Source of the DNA: CAYYHA01 sp964471535
GTDB lineage: Bacteria; Myxococcota; Myxococcia; SLRQ01
Assembly: GCA_964471535.1 (NCBI GenBank)
Contig: CAYYHA010000002.1
Coordinates: forward strand, 1 to 64,000
DNA: 64,000 bases
Direction: 5' to 3'
Shown here: one piece after another, positions 44,630 through 53,113 of the stretch
Layout: each line of letters starts with the position of its first letter
Numbering within the stretch: the first letter of the stretch is position 1
Translations under genes and position numbers: made by a program
The notes under the pieces: generated by a model
The model's input: the letters and a program-made list of their open reading frames with translations, nothing else
Database searches by the model: none
Told to the model about the DNA's origin: nothing

Positions 44630-45322
44630 ATGCATCGAGCGGTGGCCGAGTACGCGACGGGACGCGATCGAGAGTCGGAGCTGATCCGACACTACGGCCA
44701 CCTCATCGATCGCAACGCCCGTCGCATCGCGGCGCGCGTAGGTGACATGTCCCTGGTCGACGACCTGTGGTCGGTGGGGGCGCTGGGTCTGGTGGATGCC
44801 GCGAGTCGCTTCGATGCGGCCCAGGAGGTCCGCTTCGAGACCTTCGTGGAACATCGCATCCGAGGAGCGATGCTCGACGAGCTGCGGCGCATGGACCACC
44901 TGCCGCGGCGGCTCCGGCAACGGACCGATCGGCTGGCGCGCGCCCGCCAGAAACTGGAGCACCGCCTGGGCCGGGAACCAGACGCCTTCGAGCTCGCCGA
45001 ATCCCTCGGTTGGGAGGTGGAGGAGATCGAATCGCTCGACAGCGTGGCGCGGCCTCCGCTGCGCCTCGAGGAGATCGACGAGCCGGCGGTCCCCTCGGCG
45101 GGCGACGGGCCACTCGATGCCCTCGAGCGCGCCCGTCAGAGAGAGCGTCTTGCCGAGGCCGTGGCAGCGCTCCCCGAGCGCTTGCAGATCGTTCTCTCGC
45201 TCCGCCTCGTCGAGGGCCTCTCGCTCAAGGAGATCGCGAAGATTCTCGGTGTGAGTGCGCCGCGGGTCTGCCAGCTCCACAACGATGCCGTACGCAAGGT
45301 GAAGGCGTACCTAGGCCTGTAG
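44630..45322 (+). CDS. fliA: Flagellar sigma factor FliA (sigma-28)
   Basis: A 230-residue group 3 sigma factor. Region 2 has DLWSVGALGLVDAASRFDAAQEVRFETFVEHRIRGAMLDELRRMD, including the -10 recognition helix. Region 3 has RRLRQRTDRLARARQKLEHRLGREP, and region 4 SLKEIAKILGVSAPRVCQLHNDAVRKVKAYL. It directs late flagellar genes; no flgM is seen here. It is the last gene of the second flagellar unit. Confidence 0.95.
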   Translation: MHRAVAEYATGRDRESELIRHYGHLIDRNARRIAARVGDMSLVDDLWSVGALGLVDAASRFDAAQEVRFETFVEHRIRGAMLDELRRMDHLPRRLRQRTDRLARARQKLEHRLGREPDAFELAESLGWEVEEIESLDSVARPPLRLEEIDEPAVPSAGDGPLDALERARQRERLAEAVAALPERLQIVLSLRLVEGLSLKEIAKILGVSAPRVCQLHNDAVRKVKAYLGL

Positions 45323-45441
45323 GGGCGTGCCGAGGCTGCCTCGGATACGCGTCGTGGGTGCGAGCGCCCAGCGGAGGCCGTGGTCTGGCGGCAGTCGGGA
45401 GCCGGTGCCTCCCCCCGTCCGGGACGTGGCGTGCGTCCGTC

Positions 45442-45461
45442 CCTCGGGCCTGAGGCCGAGG
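45442..45461 (-). terminator. Possible hairpin terminator of glnS
   Basis: On the minus strand an eight-pair hairpin with one bulged base begins one base after the glnS stop (CCTCGGCC / GGCCCGAGG). It has no U run. The intergenic region 45323-45462 also holds a 6-bp inverted repeat at 45329-45343; either may end transcription of fliA. Confidence 0.3.
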
Positions 45462-45462
45462 C

Positions 45463-47760
45463 TTACTCCGACCCGTCGAGCCGCTGCTCGAGGAGGCGGC
45501 GCACCGCCTTCGGGTCCGCGGCACCCTTCGTCGCCTTCATCACCTGCCCGACGAAGAAGCCGATGAGGGCGCGCTTTCCGCCGCGGTAGCGCGCCACCTC
45601 CTCCGGGTGTTCGGCGAGGACGGCGTCCACGACCCCGGCGAGGGCACCCGCGTCCTCGATGCGCCGCACCCCCAGCTCGTCCACGAGCGCTTCGGGATCG
45701 CCGCCCGTGCGGGTGAGCGTCTCGAGGAGGCGTTTGGCCCCGGACCCGGCCACCACGCCCGCGTCGAGCAGCGCCAGGTACTTGGCCAGTGCCTTGCCGT
45801 CGAAGGCGGGGGGTGTCCCTTGCTCCCGCACGAGCGCCAGCACCTCGTTGACGAGCTTGCTCGCAGCCGCCCGTGTGCCAGCGCCGGCGTGCACCGCCTC
45901 CTCGAAGAGACGACGGAGCTCGGGCTCTTCGGCGAGGACTTGCGCCTCGTGTGGCGCGAGGCCGTGGGCGTCGGCGAGGGCACGTGCCGCTTCGGAGAGC
46001 GGTCGAGCCGTGGTGGCAGTTCCGGCGGCGCGTTGCTGGGCCTTGCGCCGTGCCTTCTCGGCACGCCGCCGCTCGAGCGCCTCGGCCGCGCCCGTTTGCT
46101 GCCGCGACCAGGTGTCACGGAGCCCGATGATGCGGTTGAAGACGGGGCGGCCCTCCTCGCTGTCCACCGGATCGACGAAGAAGTAGCCGATGCGTTCGAA
46201 CTGAAAGCGCTGCTCGGCCAGCGCACCCTTCAGGAAGGGCTCGACCTTCGCCTGCACCACGCGCAGGGAGTCTGGGTTCAAGAAGTCGCGAAAGTCGCGC
46301 TCCGGGTCCGCCGCGGGGTGGGGGTGGGTGAAGAGGCGGTCGTAGAGGCGCACCTCGGCGTCCGCGGCGTGCTCGGCGCTGACCCAGTGGAGGACGCCCT
46401 TCACCTTTCGTCCGGCGGGGCTGCGCCCACCAGTCGTCTCTGGGTCGTAGCTGCATTCGAGGCGCACCACGCGACCGGAACTGTCCTTCACCACCTTCTC
46501 ACAGCGGATGACGAAGGCGTGGCGCAGGCGTACCTCGGCGCCAGGGGAGAGGCGCCGAAAGCCGGGCGGGGGCGCCTCGGCGAAGTCCTCACGCTCGATG
46601 AAGAGGCGCCCCCCGATGGGCAGCTTGCGGCTGCCCTCCTTGGGGATGTCGTGGGGCCAGAGGGGTGCGTCGAGCCATTGAGTGCCCCCCGGCCAGTTCA
46701 CGATCACCACCTCCAGCGGATCGAGGACCGCCATCACCCGCGGTGCCCGATGGTTCAGATCCTCGCGGATCCAGTGATCGAGACGCTCCATCTCCACGGT
46801 GCTGTTCGTCTTGGCGACACCGATGTCCTCGCAGAACTTACGGATGGCTTCGGGAGTGACGCCCCGGCGCCTCAAGCCTGCGATGGTCATCATCCGTGGA
46901 TCGTCCCAACCTGCGACGTGACCCTCCTCCACGAGCTGCAAGAGCTTTCGCTTGCTCGTGATCGTGTATTCGAGCTCCAGGCGCGCAAATTCGTACTGAT
47001 GGGGTCGCGGCTGCGGAACGTCCAGGTTGTCGAGGATCCAGTCGTAGAGGGCGCGGTTGTTCTCGAACTCCAAGGTGCAGATGGAATGGGTGATGCCCTC
47101 GATGGAATCGGAGAGGCAGTGCGCGAAGTCGTACATGGGATAGATGCACCAACTGTCACCTGTCCGGTGGTGTCGCGCGTGGCGGATGCGGTACAGAGGG
47201 GGATCGCGCAGCTTCATGTTGGGCGAGGCCATGTCGATCTTGGCTCGAAGCGTCAGCTCGCCGTCGGCGAAGTCCCCGGCCCGCATCCGTCGGAAGAGCT
47301 CCAGGTTCTCCGAGATGGGGCGATCCCGATCGGGACTGGGCGTCCCCGGCTCGGTCACCGTGCCCCGGCTCGCTCGCATCTCCTCGAGGCTTTGCGAGCA
47401 CACGTAGGCGAGGCCCTTGCGGATGAGCTCCTCGGCGTAGGCGTAGAAGCGTTCGAAGTAGTCCGAGGCGTGGTAGAGGTGCTCCCCCCAATCGGCGCCG
47501 AGCCACCGTACGTCGCGGATGATGGCCTCCTCGTACTCGGCCTCCTCCTTCAGGGGGTTCGTATCGTCGAAGCGCAGGTGGAAGCGGCCGCCGTACTCCT
47601 TTGCCAGGCCGTAGTTGAGGAGCACGCTCTTGGCGTGCCCGATGTGTAGGTAGCCGTTGGGCTCCGGTGGAAAACGCGTCACCACCTCGCGGTAGCGACC
47701 CGCACGCAGGTCGTCGTCGATGATCTGCCGCAGGAAGTCTCGCTTGGGCTCGCTGTCCAT
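45463..47760 (-). CDS. glnS: Glutaminyl-tRNA synthetase with YqeY-like C-terminal domain
   Basis: A 765-residue class Ib synthetase. FPPEPNGYLHIGHAKS is the HIGH motif, RFDDTNP the glutamine-pocket segment, and ITSKRKLLQL the KMSKS equivalent. The catalytic domain and the two-barrel anticodon-binding domain end near residue 550. After an Arg/Lys/Ala/Gln linker comes a helical extension of about 180 residues (LVNEVLALVREQG, VVDAVLAEHPEEVARYRGGKRALIGFFVGQVMKATKG). This is the YqeY/GatB-tail fold also seen fused to Deinococcus GlnRS, where it strengthens tRNA(Gln) binding. A typical GlnRS has about 555 residues. Confidence 0.95.
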   Translation of the reverse strand: MDSEPKRDFLRQIIDDDLRAGRYREVVTRFPPEPNGYLHIGHAKSVLLNYGLAKEYGGRFHLRFDDTNPLKEEAEYEEAIIRDVRWLGADWGEHLYHASDYFERFYAYAEELIRKGLAYVCSQSLEEMRASRGTVTEPGTPSPDRDRPISENLELFRRMRAGDFADGELTLRAKIDMASPNMKLRDPPLYRIRHARHHRTGDSWCIYPMYDFAHCLSDSIEGITHSICTLEFENNRALYDWILDNLDVPQPRPHQYEFARLELEYTITSKRKLLQLVEEGHVAGWDDPRMMTIAGLRRRGVTPEAIRKFCEDIGVAKTNSTVEMERLDHWIREDLNHRAPRVMAVLDPLEVVIVNWPGGTQWLDAPLWPHDIPKEGSRKLPIGGRLFIEREDFAEAPPPGFRRLSPGAEVRLRHAFVIRCEKVVKDSSGRVVRLECSYDPETTGGRSPAGRKVKGVLHWVSAEHAADAEVRLYDRLFTHPHPAADPERDFRDFLNPDSLRVVQAKVEPFLKGALAEQRFQFERIGYFFVDPVDSEEGRPVFNRIIGLRDTWSRQQTGAAEALERRRAEKARRKAQQRAAGTATTARPLSEAARALADAHGLAPHEAQVLAEEPELRRLFEEAVHAGAGTRAAASKLVNEVLALVREQGTPPAFDGKALAKYLALLDAGVVAGSGAKRLLETLTRTGGDPEALVDELGVRRIEDAGALAGVVDAVLAEHPEEVARYRGGKRALIGFFVGQVMKATKGAADPKAVRRLLEQRLDGSE

Positions 47761-47911
47761 CTCGAAGGTCCTTATGGCCCGATTCTTCGCTGCTCACAAC
47801 GCATGGAGCAGCTCCGGCATGCCTCCCCGCGATCGCCCCGAGTCGCGCCGGCGGGCACGGCTCGAGGGCCGGTCCTGTCGAACCGCGTCGCCGGTCTCGA
47901 GCCCGCCGTGC

Positions 47912-49312
47912 TCAGAGGCCCTCGAAGAGGCCCACCGGGCGGAAGACACGAGCCGCCCAGGCGGCTTCGTGGTGACCGGCGCCCGGCTCCCACCAATGGA
48001 AGAGGTTCACGTCGTAGGTCCACGCCCCCGCCGCCAGCTCGTCCGCCATCTGCCGTGTCGTGCAGTAGTTGTCCTGGCTGTCGGGGGCATCGTCCCGGAT
48101 GCCGTCCCCATCGCTGTCCACGCAGCCCGAGCCCGGGCCGCCGCCCGAGTCGAGATAGAGGACGAAGGGCATCGGCCCTGCGGCCACGTAGCGTTCGATG
48201 ACGGTTTCGTTGTGGGCTCCGATGGAGCCCCAGCCAAGGGTGCCCGAGAGGCTGCCGGCGAAGTCCCAGAAATCGGGCTGCGCCACGGCGATGTAGAGCG
48301 AGACCAGCCCCCCGAGGGACGAGCCCATCACGCCGCGCCGCTCCGGCGGGCCGTACTCTGCTTCGACGAGGGGCACGACCACCTCGCGCACGAAGCGGGC
48401 GTAGGCATCGGCGCGCCCGCCCACCTCCTCGCCCTCGATGCGGTCTGGGACGTGGGTGTACTCGTCCATGCGATCGGGTGTGTTGTCGATGCCCACCACG
48501 AGGGTGGAGGAGGAGACGACCTCGTCGATCTTCCAGCCACCGAAGGGCGCGTCCCGATCGAAGATGTTCTGCCCATCGTGCATGTAGAGGTGGTGCGTGG
48601 GGGGATCCATGGGCACCCAGACCCGCACCGTGCGTGGGGCGAGGCCTTCCCCCGCCACGCCGGGCCAGCGCTCGATGTGTCCGCCCCAGGCGCGCACGAG
48701 GGCGTACTGACCGAAGGCATCGTAGCCGTAGCGCCGCGCCCACGGATCGGCCACATAACGCCCCTGCCCATCGATGAACTTGTACTTCGAGCCGCGGGGT
48801 GCATCGATGCGGACTTGCGTCCACCACACCCCGTGCTCGAGCTGCATCGGGGTGCCCCGCCAGCCGTCGTGGTCGCCGGCGAGGCGATAGGGACCCATGC
48901 CGTCGTCCTTGTGGGCGAAGATGAAGCCTTCGGGCGTTGCGATGGGCCAGCCGTCGTGGCGGGCCACCTCGAGGAGCATCTCGTCGACGGTGCGTTCCCC
49001 CGCGAGTGCCTCCCAGAACCGCTCCGCATCGGAGTTGGCGATGCCGCCGCCGTCCCCACCCCCGTCCCCGCGGTGCGGGCCGGCATCTTCGGTGAAGCCT
49101 CCCCCGTCGGGGAGCAGGCCGCCGGCGTCCGGCCCTCCACCGGGCGCGCAGGCGGCGAGGAGCAGGGCACAGGCGAGCCAGGCGTCACGGGGGGCGGCCC
49201 CGGCGAGACGGCGGCCGCCTCGGGACGCCCGAACGACCCCTCTGTTCTTGCGTCGAGGTGCGCGGCCTGCGGGGGCCACGTGCGCCCGATGCCGGCCTCT
49301 CGCCCCGATCAC
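47912..49312 (-). CDS. Exported esterase-fold lipoprotein (enterochelin-esterase-like)
   Basis: A 466-residue alpha/beta hydrolase. The lipobox LLAAC lies near residue 55, so the n-region is unusually long. The GTG start at 49312 overlaps the stop of the BAX-inhibitor gene (GTGA), suggesting coupling, but a later start is possible. A DGG linker leads to an N-terminal E-set-like domain (YRLAGDHDGWRGTPMQL, KYKFIDGQGRYVADPWA), then the hydrolase core with LYMHDGQNIFD, VGIDNT and the nucleophile elbow GSSLGG (Ser). A C-terminal His in GHH completes the likely triad. The layout matches enterochelin/ferri-siderophore esterase-like and S-layer-associated esterases. Substrate unknown. Confidence 0.8.
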   Translation of the reverse strand: MIGARGRHRAHVAPAGRAPRRKNRGVVRASRGGRRLAGAAPRDAWLACALLLAACAPGGGPDAGGLLPDGGGFTEDAGPHRGDGGGDGGGIANSDAERFWEALAGERTVDEMLLEVARHDGWPIATPEGFIFAHKDDGMGPYRLAGDHDGWRGTPMQLEHGVWWTQVRIDAPRGSKYKFIDGQGRYVADPWARRYGYDAFGQYALVRAWGGHIERWPGVAGEGLAPRTVRVWVPMDPPTHHLYMHDGQNIFDRDAPFGGWKIDEVVSSSTLVVGIDNTPDRMDEYTHVPDRIEGEEVGGRADAYARFVREVVVPLVEAEYGPPERRGVMGSSLGGLVSLYIAVAQPDFWDFAGSLSGTLGWGSIGAHNETVIERYVAAGPMPFVLYLDSGGGPGSGCVDSDGDGIRDDAPDSQDNYCTTRQMADELAAGAWTYDVNLFHWWEPGAGHHEAAWAARVFRPVGLFEGL

Positions 49313-50025
49313 CGCCGGTTGCCCAGGAAGCGCAGCAGGTAGAGGAAGAGGTTGATGAAGTCGAGATAGAGGGCGAGGGCGCCGAAGATGTAGAGCTTGT
49401 CCACAGGGAGCGTCCCCTCGCGGGCCATCCGTCGCAGCCGCTGCACGTCGTAGGCCGACAGGCCCACGAAGACGATCACCGCTGCATAGGTGATGCCCCA
49501 GTAGAGCATCTCGCTGTGCAGGAAGAAGTTCACCACCGAGGCGAGGATGAGCCCGATGAGCCCCATGAGCAGGAAGCTCCGCCAGGAGCTCAGGTCACGC
49601 TTCGTCACGCTTCCGTAAACGGCCATGGCCGCGAAGGTTCCCCCCGTCACCAGGAAGGTCGAAGCGATCGATCCCGCCGTGTAGACCAGGAAGACGACGG
49701 AGAAGGTCAGGCCGTTGAGGACGGCGTAGCCGAGGAAGAGCAGCATCAGGGTGCGCGCCGAGAGCTTGTTCAGACCCAAGGTCATCACCACGACGAGGGC
49801 GAGCTCGACGACGATGGTGCCGATGACGAGACCTGGGTTGGCGAAGAAGACCTCCGCGATGGCCTCCGAATGGGCGACCCAGACGGCGGTGAGCGCGGTC
49901 AGCGCCAGGCCGACGCTCATCCACCAGTAGATGTTGCGCATCGCATCGGCGACGAGGTCGGCGCCGCCGAGTGCCACCTCCCCGGATGGGGCGCTTCGAT
50001 CGATCTTCGGTCCGGTCCAGGACAT
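49309..50025 (-). CDS. BAX inhibitor-1 (YccA/YbhL-like) membrane protein
   Basis: A 238-residue membrane protein with seven hydrophobic segments. Blocks include NIYWWMSVGLALTALTAVWV, VYTAGSIASTFLVTGGTFAAMAVYGSVTKRDLSSW, AYDVQRLRRMA and GALALYLDFINLFLYLLRFLGNRR; the last segment carries the Asp pair-type motif of calcium-leak BI-1 proteins. The ATG at 50025 has GGAGG-like sequence upstream; a longer frame to 50205 is not supported. It overlaps the esterase gene start, so the two form an operon. Related bacterial proteins interact with the FtsH protease or conduct Ca2+. Confidence 0.88.
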   Translation of the reverse strand: MSWTGPKIDRSAPSGEVALGGADLVADAMRNIYWWMSVGLALTALTAVWVAHSEAIAEVFFANPGLVIGTIVVELALVVVMTLGLNKLSARTLMLLFLGYAVLNGLTFSVVFLVYTAGSIASTFLVTGGTFAAMAVYGSVTKRDLSSWRSFLLMGLIGLILASVVNFFLHSEMLYWGITYAAVIVFVGLSAYDVQRLRRMAREGTLPVDKLYIFGALALYLDFINLFLYLLRFLGNRR

Positions 50026-50393
50026 CTCCAATGCCTCCTGCTCGTGGCGTGGTCGCTGCGTGCCCGCTGCCTCTGTGCTCGTCCCCGGCGCCCGCGGCAT
50101 GGCGGCAGTGCCCAGCGCCTCGCCACTTCCGCTGTCTCTGTGTCGCCCCGTTGCTCCGGCGCTGCTCGTGCGGCCCTGCCTCTGACGCCGGGCGGCACCC
50201 GGCACTGCGGGACGCTCTAGAGCATACTTCGGGCGCCACCGCGGGCAAGGCCCCCTCCCGGCCCGATTCCCAGCGCCCCCTCGCTCTGCGTTCCTCGATT
50301 GGCTGCCGGGGTTTCGGGCCTCCGGTGGACCCCGCCTCCTCCGAGCGGGGTCGGGTGACGCCGGGCGCCCGGCCGCGGTAGAAAGGGCCGCAG
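50026..50393. other. Intergenic region with hairpin and palindrome upstream of the kinase gene
   Basis: This 368-base divergent region holds a perfect 8-bp inverted repeat (GACCCCGC, nine-base loop, GCGGGGTC; 50328-50352) followed by a perfect 14-bp palindrome (GCCGGGCGCCCGGC; 50360-50373), ending 20 bases before the kinase ATG. These may be operator sites or an RNA structure. No coding sequence or RNA gene was recognised. Confidence 0.45.
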
Positions 50394-51704
50394 ATGCCCG
50401 CCACGCGTATTCGCCGCATCGGTACGACGAAGATGCTCGAGCCCGTCGGGGAAGGCGGGATGGCTGAGGTTTTCGTCGCGATTCAAGAGCCCCTGCAGCG
50501 GAAGGTGGCGGTCAAGGCGATTCATCCCGATCTCGCGCGCAACAAGGAGGCGGTCACGCGCTTTCGCCGCGAAGCGCTCGCTTTGGGGGCGCTCCACCAT
50601 GAGAACATCGTGGCCGTCCACGACCTGGTGGAGAAGAACGGGCAGCTCTTCATGATCCTCGAGTACGTCGATGGGGTGGACGTGCTGGAGATCATTCGAG
50701 CCGCGAATGGCCCGCTGCCGGTGGACATCGCGTTGCTGGTCGCCGAAGGGGTCGCCAGCGCGCTCGCCCATGCGCACTGGCGCAACGTCATCCACCGCGA
50801 CATCAAGCCCGCCAACGTCATGGTCTCCCGCCACGGTGAGGTGAAGCTCACCGACTTCGGCATCGCCAAGGATCTGACCATCGACGATCTGACCAAGACC
50901 GGCTTCATCGTCGGCACGCCCAGCTACCTGTCACCCGAGCAGATCGCCGGAAAGAAGGCCGACATCCGAACCGACATCTATGCGCTCGGCGTGCTCCTCT
51001 TTCAGTGCCTCTCCGGTCAGAAGCCCTTCGTGGCCGAGGGTCACGGCGAGCTCTTCGCCTCGATCGTCGATGGGCGGCGTCCCCGCCTGCGCGAGCTGGT
51101 GGACGTCCCGCGGGGGGTGGAGCGCATCGTCGACCGCTGCATGCAGGTCAAACCCGAACGGCGCTACCAGCGGGCCTCCGATCTCCATCGCGACCTCGAG
51201 CGGCAGCTCGACCGCGTCCTCTCGGGTACGCCGCACGGGCGTATGGTGCGCTATCTGAAGGAGCTCGGGCTGGTTCGCGAGGACGAGCTCACGGGCTTCG
51301 ACCTGACGGAGCTGTGGTACGAGCAGGACCCCTCTGAATCCATCGAGATAGACGAAATCGAGCTTCTTGGTGACGGCAGGGAAGTCCGCCCCCATCCGAC
51401 ACTCCTGCAGCGGATCCGCGGAACACTGCTCACGGCGATCGCGGTGGCCTCGCTGGCGGTGGTCGGGACCCTCCTCGCCTACTACCTGGCGCCGAAGGAG
51501 ACGAGTGCCTTCCTGCACCGGATGGCGAGATGGGTGGACGAGGCCTCGGCCAGCGCGTCAGGCGCCACTGCGGTGCGGCCCGCGGCGGAGGGGACCGGCG
51601 GGCCGGCGGCCGGTAAGACGGGAGGCGCCACGAAGGGAGCGCCGTCACCCGAGGGACCCTCGCCGGCCCCGCCCGGCGAACGCCCCGAGGATGCGCGGCG
51701 GTAA
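50394..51704 (+). CDS. Membrane Ser/Thr protein kinase (Hanks type)
   Basis: A 436-residue kinase with intact catalytic residues: glycine loop GEGGMAEV (19-26), VAVK with Lys41, HRDIKPANVM (134-143), DFG (154-156), and GTPSYLSPEQ. The kinase domain spans about 14-275. It is followed by a linker, a transmembrane segment (344-365) and a short Ala/Pro/Gly-rich outer tail with no sensory domain such as PASTA. Common in Myxococcota-type genomes. The glycosyltransferase gene follows at once, suggesting an operon. Confidence 0.93.
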   Translation: MPATRIRRIGTTKMLEPVGEGGMAEVFVAIQEPLQRKVAVKAIHPDLARNKEAVTRFRREALALGALHHENIVAVHDLVEKNGQLFMILEYVDGVDVLEIIRAANGPLPVDIALLVAEGVASALAHAHWRNVIHRDIKPANVMVSRHGEVKLTDFGIAKDLTIDDLTKTGFIVGTPSYLSPEQIAGKKADIRTDIYALGVLLFQCLSGQKPFVAEGHGELFASIVDGRRPRLRELVDVPRGVERIVDRCMQVKPERRYQRASDLHRDLERQLDRVLSGTPHGRMVRYLKELGLVREDELTGFDLTELWYEQDPSESIEIDEIELLGDGREVRPHPTLLQRIRGTLLTAIAVASLAVVGTLLAYYLAPKETSAFLHRMARWVDEASASASGATAVRPAAEGTGGPAAGKTGGATKGAPSPEGPSPAPPGERPEDARR

Positions 51705-51720
51705 AGAGGAGCGAGGCGAG

Positions 51721-52542
51721 GTGTACTGCGACCGGCGTGTGGGAGTCGTGATTCCCGTTCGTGATGGGGCCGCCACGGTGGTGGAGACGCTGCGGCGGCT
51801 CCCTGCCTTCGTCGACCGGGTGGTGGTGGTCGACGACGGCAGCCGCGACGGGACGGCTGCCATTGCGCGGCGGACGGCAGGCCCCCGCCACAGCCGCCTC
51901 GGTGCAAAGGTGCAGGTCTTGAGCCACGGCGAGCGCCGGGGCCTCGGTGCGGCGGTGCTCACCGGCTACCGCGCGCTCCTCGCGCTGGAGATGGATCTCG
52001 TCGCCGTCGCCGATGCCGACGTCCCCCTCGACCCCGACGACCTCGTACGCCTCATCGATCCCATCGCCGCCGATCAGGCCGACTTCGTAAAGGGGGAGCG
52101 GCTCGTGCGTGTGCGCCTGTCGGCGCCGCTGCGCCTCTCGGCACGCCTGCTGACGCGGGTGGTGGGTCGGGCGGTGGGTTTCTCGCCGTTTGCTGATCTG
52201 CTCACGGCGAGCCACGCGGTGAGCGCCGAGGCCTTGCGACACCTGCGCCTCGAGTCCCTGTGGCGCGAGGACGCCTACGTCGGAGATCTCCTGGCTGCAG
52301 TGCGACGCGCCGGCATCACGGTGCAGGCGGTGCAGCTTTGCCCCGCATGGAGGCCGCGGCGGGTTCCGCGCGATCTACCGAGGGCCCTCGGCGCCGCGTT
52401 CCTCCGCCGGATCGTCCCTCGTCGCACGCGGCGTCTCCCCGAACCCGGCGTGCGCGCCGCAGCACGCCGCCTCGTGGAACGGCAGCGGGCGCGGGCGAGC
52501 GAAGCGGTGGTCTCGACCACGGCCGTGACCGAGGTGCGCTGA
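51721..52542 (+). CDS. Glycosyltransferase family 2-like protein
   Basis: A 273-residue GT-A enzyme: VGVVIPVRDGAATVVETLRRLP, VVVVDDGSRDGTAAIA and VAVADADVPLDPDDL (the DxD-like motif). The GTG at 51721 has GAGGCGAG and AGGAG upstream and starts after the kinase stop; an ATG at 51691 lies within the kinase 3' end and is less likely. C-terminal Arg-rich helices follow. Probable polyisoprenyl-phosphate or membrane-sugar transferase of the DPM1-like group; sugar unknown. It converges on the speH gene. Confidence 0.82.
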   Translation: MYCDRRVGVVIPVRDGAATVVETLRRLPAFVDRVVVVDDGSRDGTAAIARRTAGPRHSRLGAKVQVLSHGERRGLGAAVLTGYRALLALEMDLVAVADADVPLDPDDLVRLIDPIAADQADFVKGERLVRVRLSAPLRLSARLLTRVVGRAVGFSPFADLLTASHAVSAEALRHLRLESLWREDAYVGDLLAAVRRAGITVQAVQLCPAWRPRRVPRDLPRALGAAFLRRIVPRRTRRLPEPGVRAAARRLVERQRARASEAVVSTTAVTEVR

Positions 52543-52635
52543 CGCCCAGCCGTGCCGAGCGCGCGCGGCGCCTCGGTGTGCCGAGCCGCGGCCGGAGCGG
52601 CGGAAGGCGGGCCGCGTCTGCGGGAGGTCGAGGGC

Positions 52636-53049
52636 TCACTGCGGCTCGGCCGGCTCCTCCTCCCAGGTCAGGATCTGGTGGGTGAACTCACCATCGTATT
52701 CGAGTCCCCGCTTGATCTCCGAGATGTGCGCGTGACCGGCGCCGAAGCGCTGGAGGATGAACTCGATGGCCTTCTCTGGTTCCGAGCGCTCACCGCATAC
52801 GTACACGTCCACGGCGGCATAGCGGTTCTCTGGCCAGGTGTGGATGGAGATGTGCGACTCGGCGATGATCACCACGCCACTGACGCCTTCGGGGGTGAAG
52901 CGAAAGAAGTTGGAGGTCTTGACCTCCATCTGGCCGAGGCGCGCCGCCTCGAGGAGCGTGTCTCGGACGCGGTTGGGGGTGGCGATTTCCTCGGGATTGC
53001 ACCCCGAGGCCTCCACGACGTAGTGGTAGCCGATGGTGCCGATGCTCAA
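52636..53049 (-). CDS. speH: S-adenosylmethionine decarboxylase proenzyme
   Basis: A 137-residue class 1B SAM decarboxylase that makes decarboxylated SAM for spermidine synthesis. ESHISIHTWPE contains the Glu-Ser cleavage site that yields the pyruvoyl cofactor and the catalytic His. YHYVVEASGC is the conserved N-terminal strand and Cys. I chose the TTG at 53049 because AAGGAGG lies five bases upstream; an in-frame ATG at 53115 lacks a site and overlaps the divergent YhfC-type gene. A spermidine synthase gene is not visible here. Confidence 0.9.
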   Translation of the reverse strand: MSIGTIGYHYVVEASGCNPEEIATPNRVRDTLLEAARLGQMEVKTSNFFRFTPEGVSGVVIIAESHISIHTWPENRYAAVDVYVCGERSEPEKAIEFILQRFGAGHAHISEIKRGLEYDGEFTHQILTWEEEPAEPQ

Positions 53050-53113
53050 CTGCGCCTCCTTGATTGGAGCGCAGTTGTAGCGCCGCCCGCGGCGGAGCGG
53101 AAGGGAAGAACGC

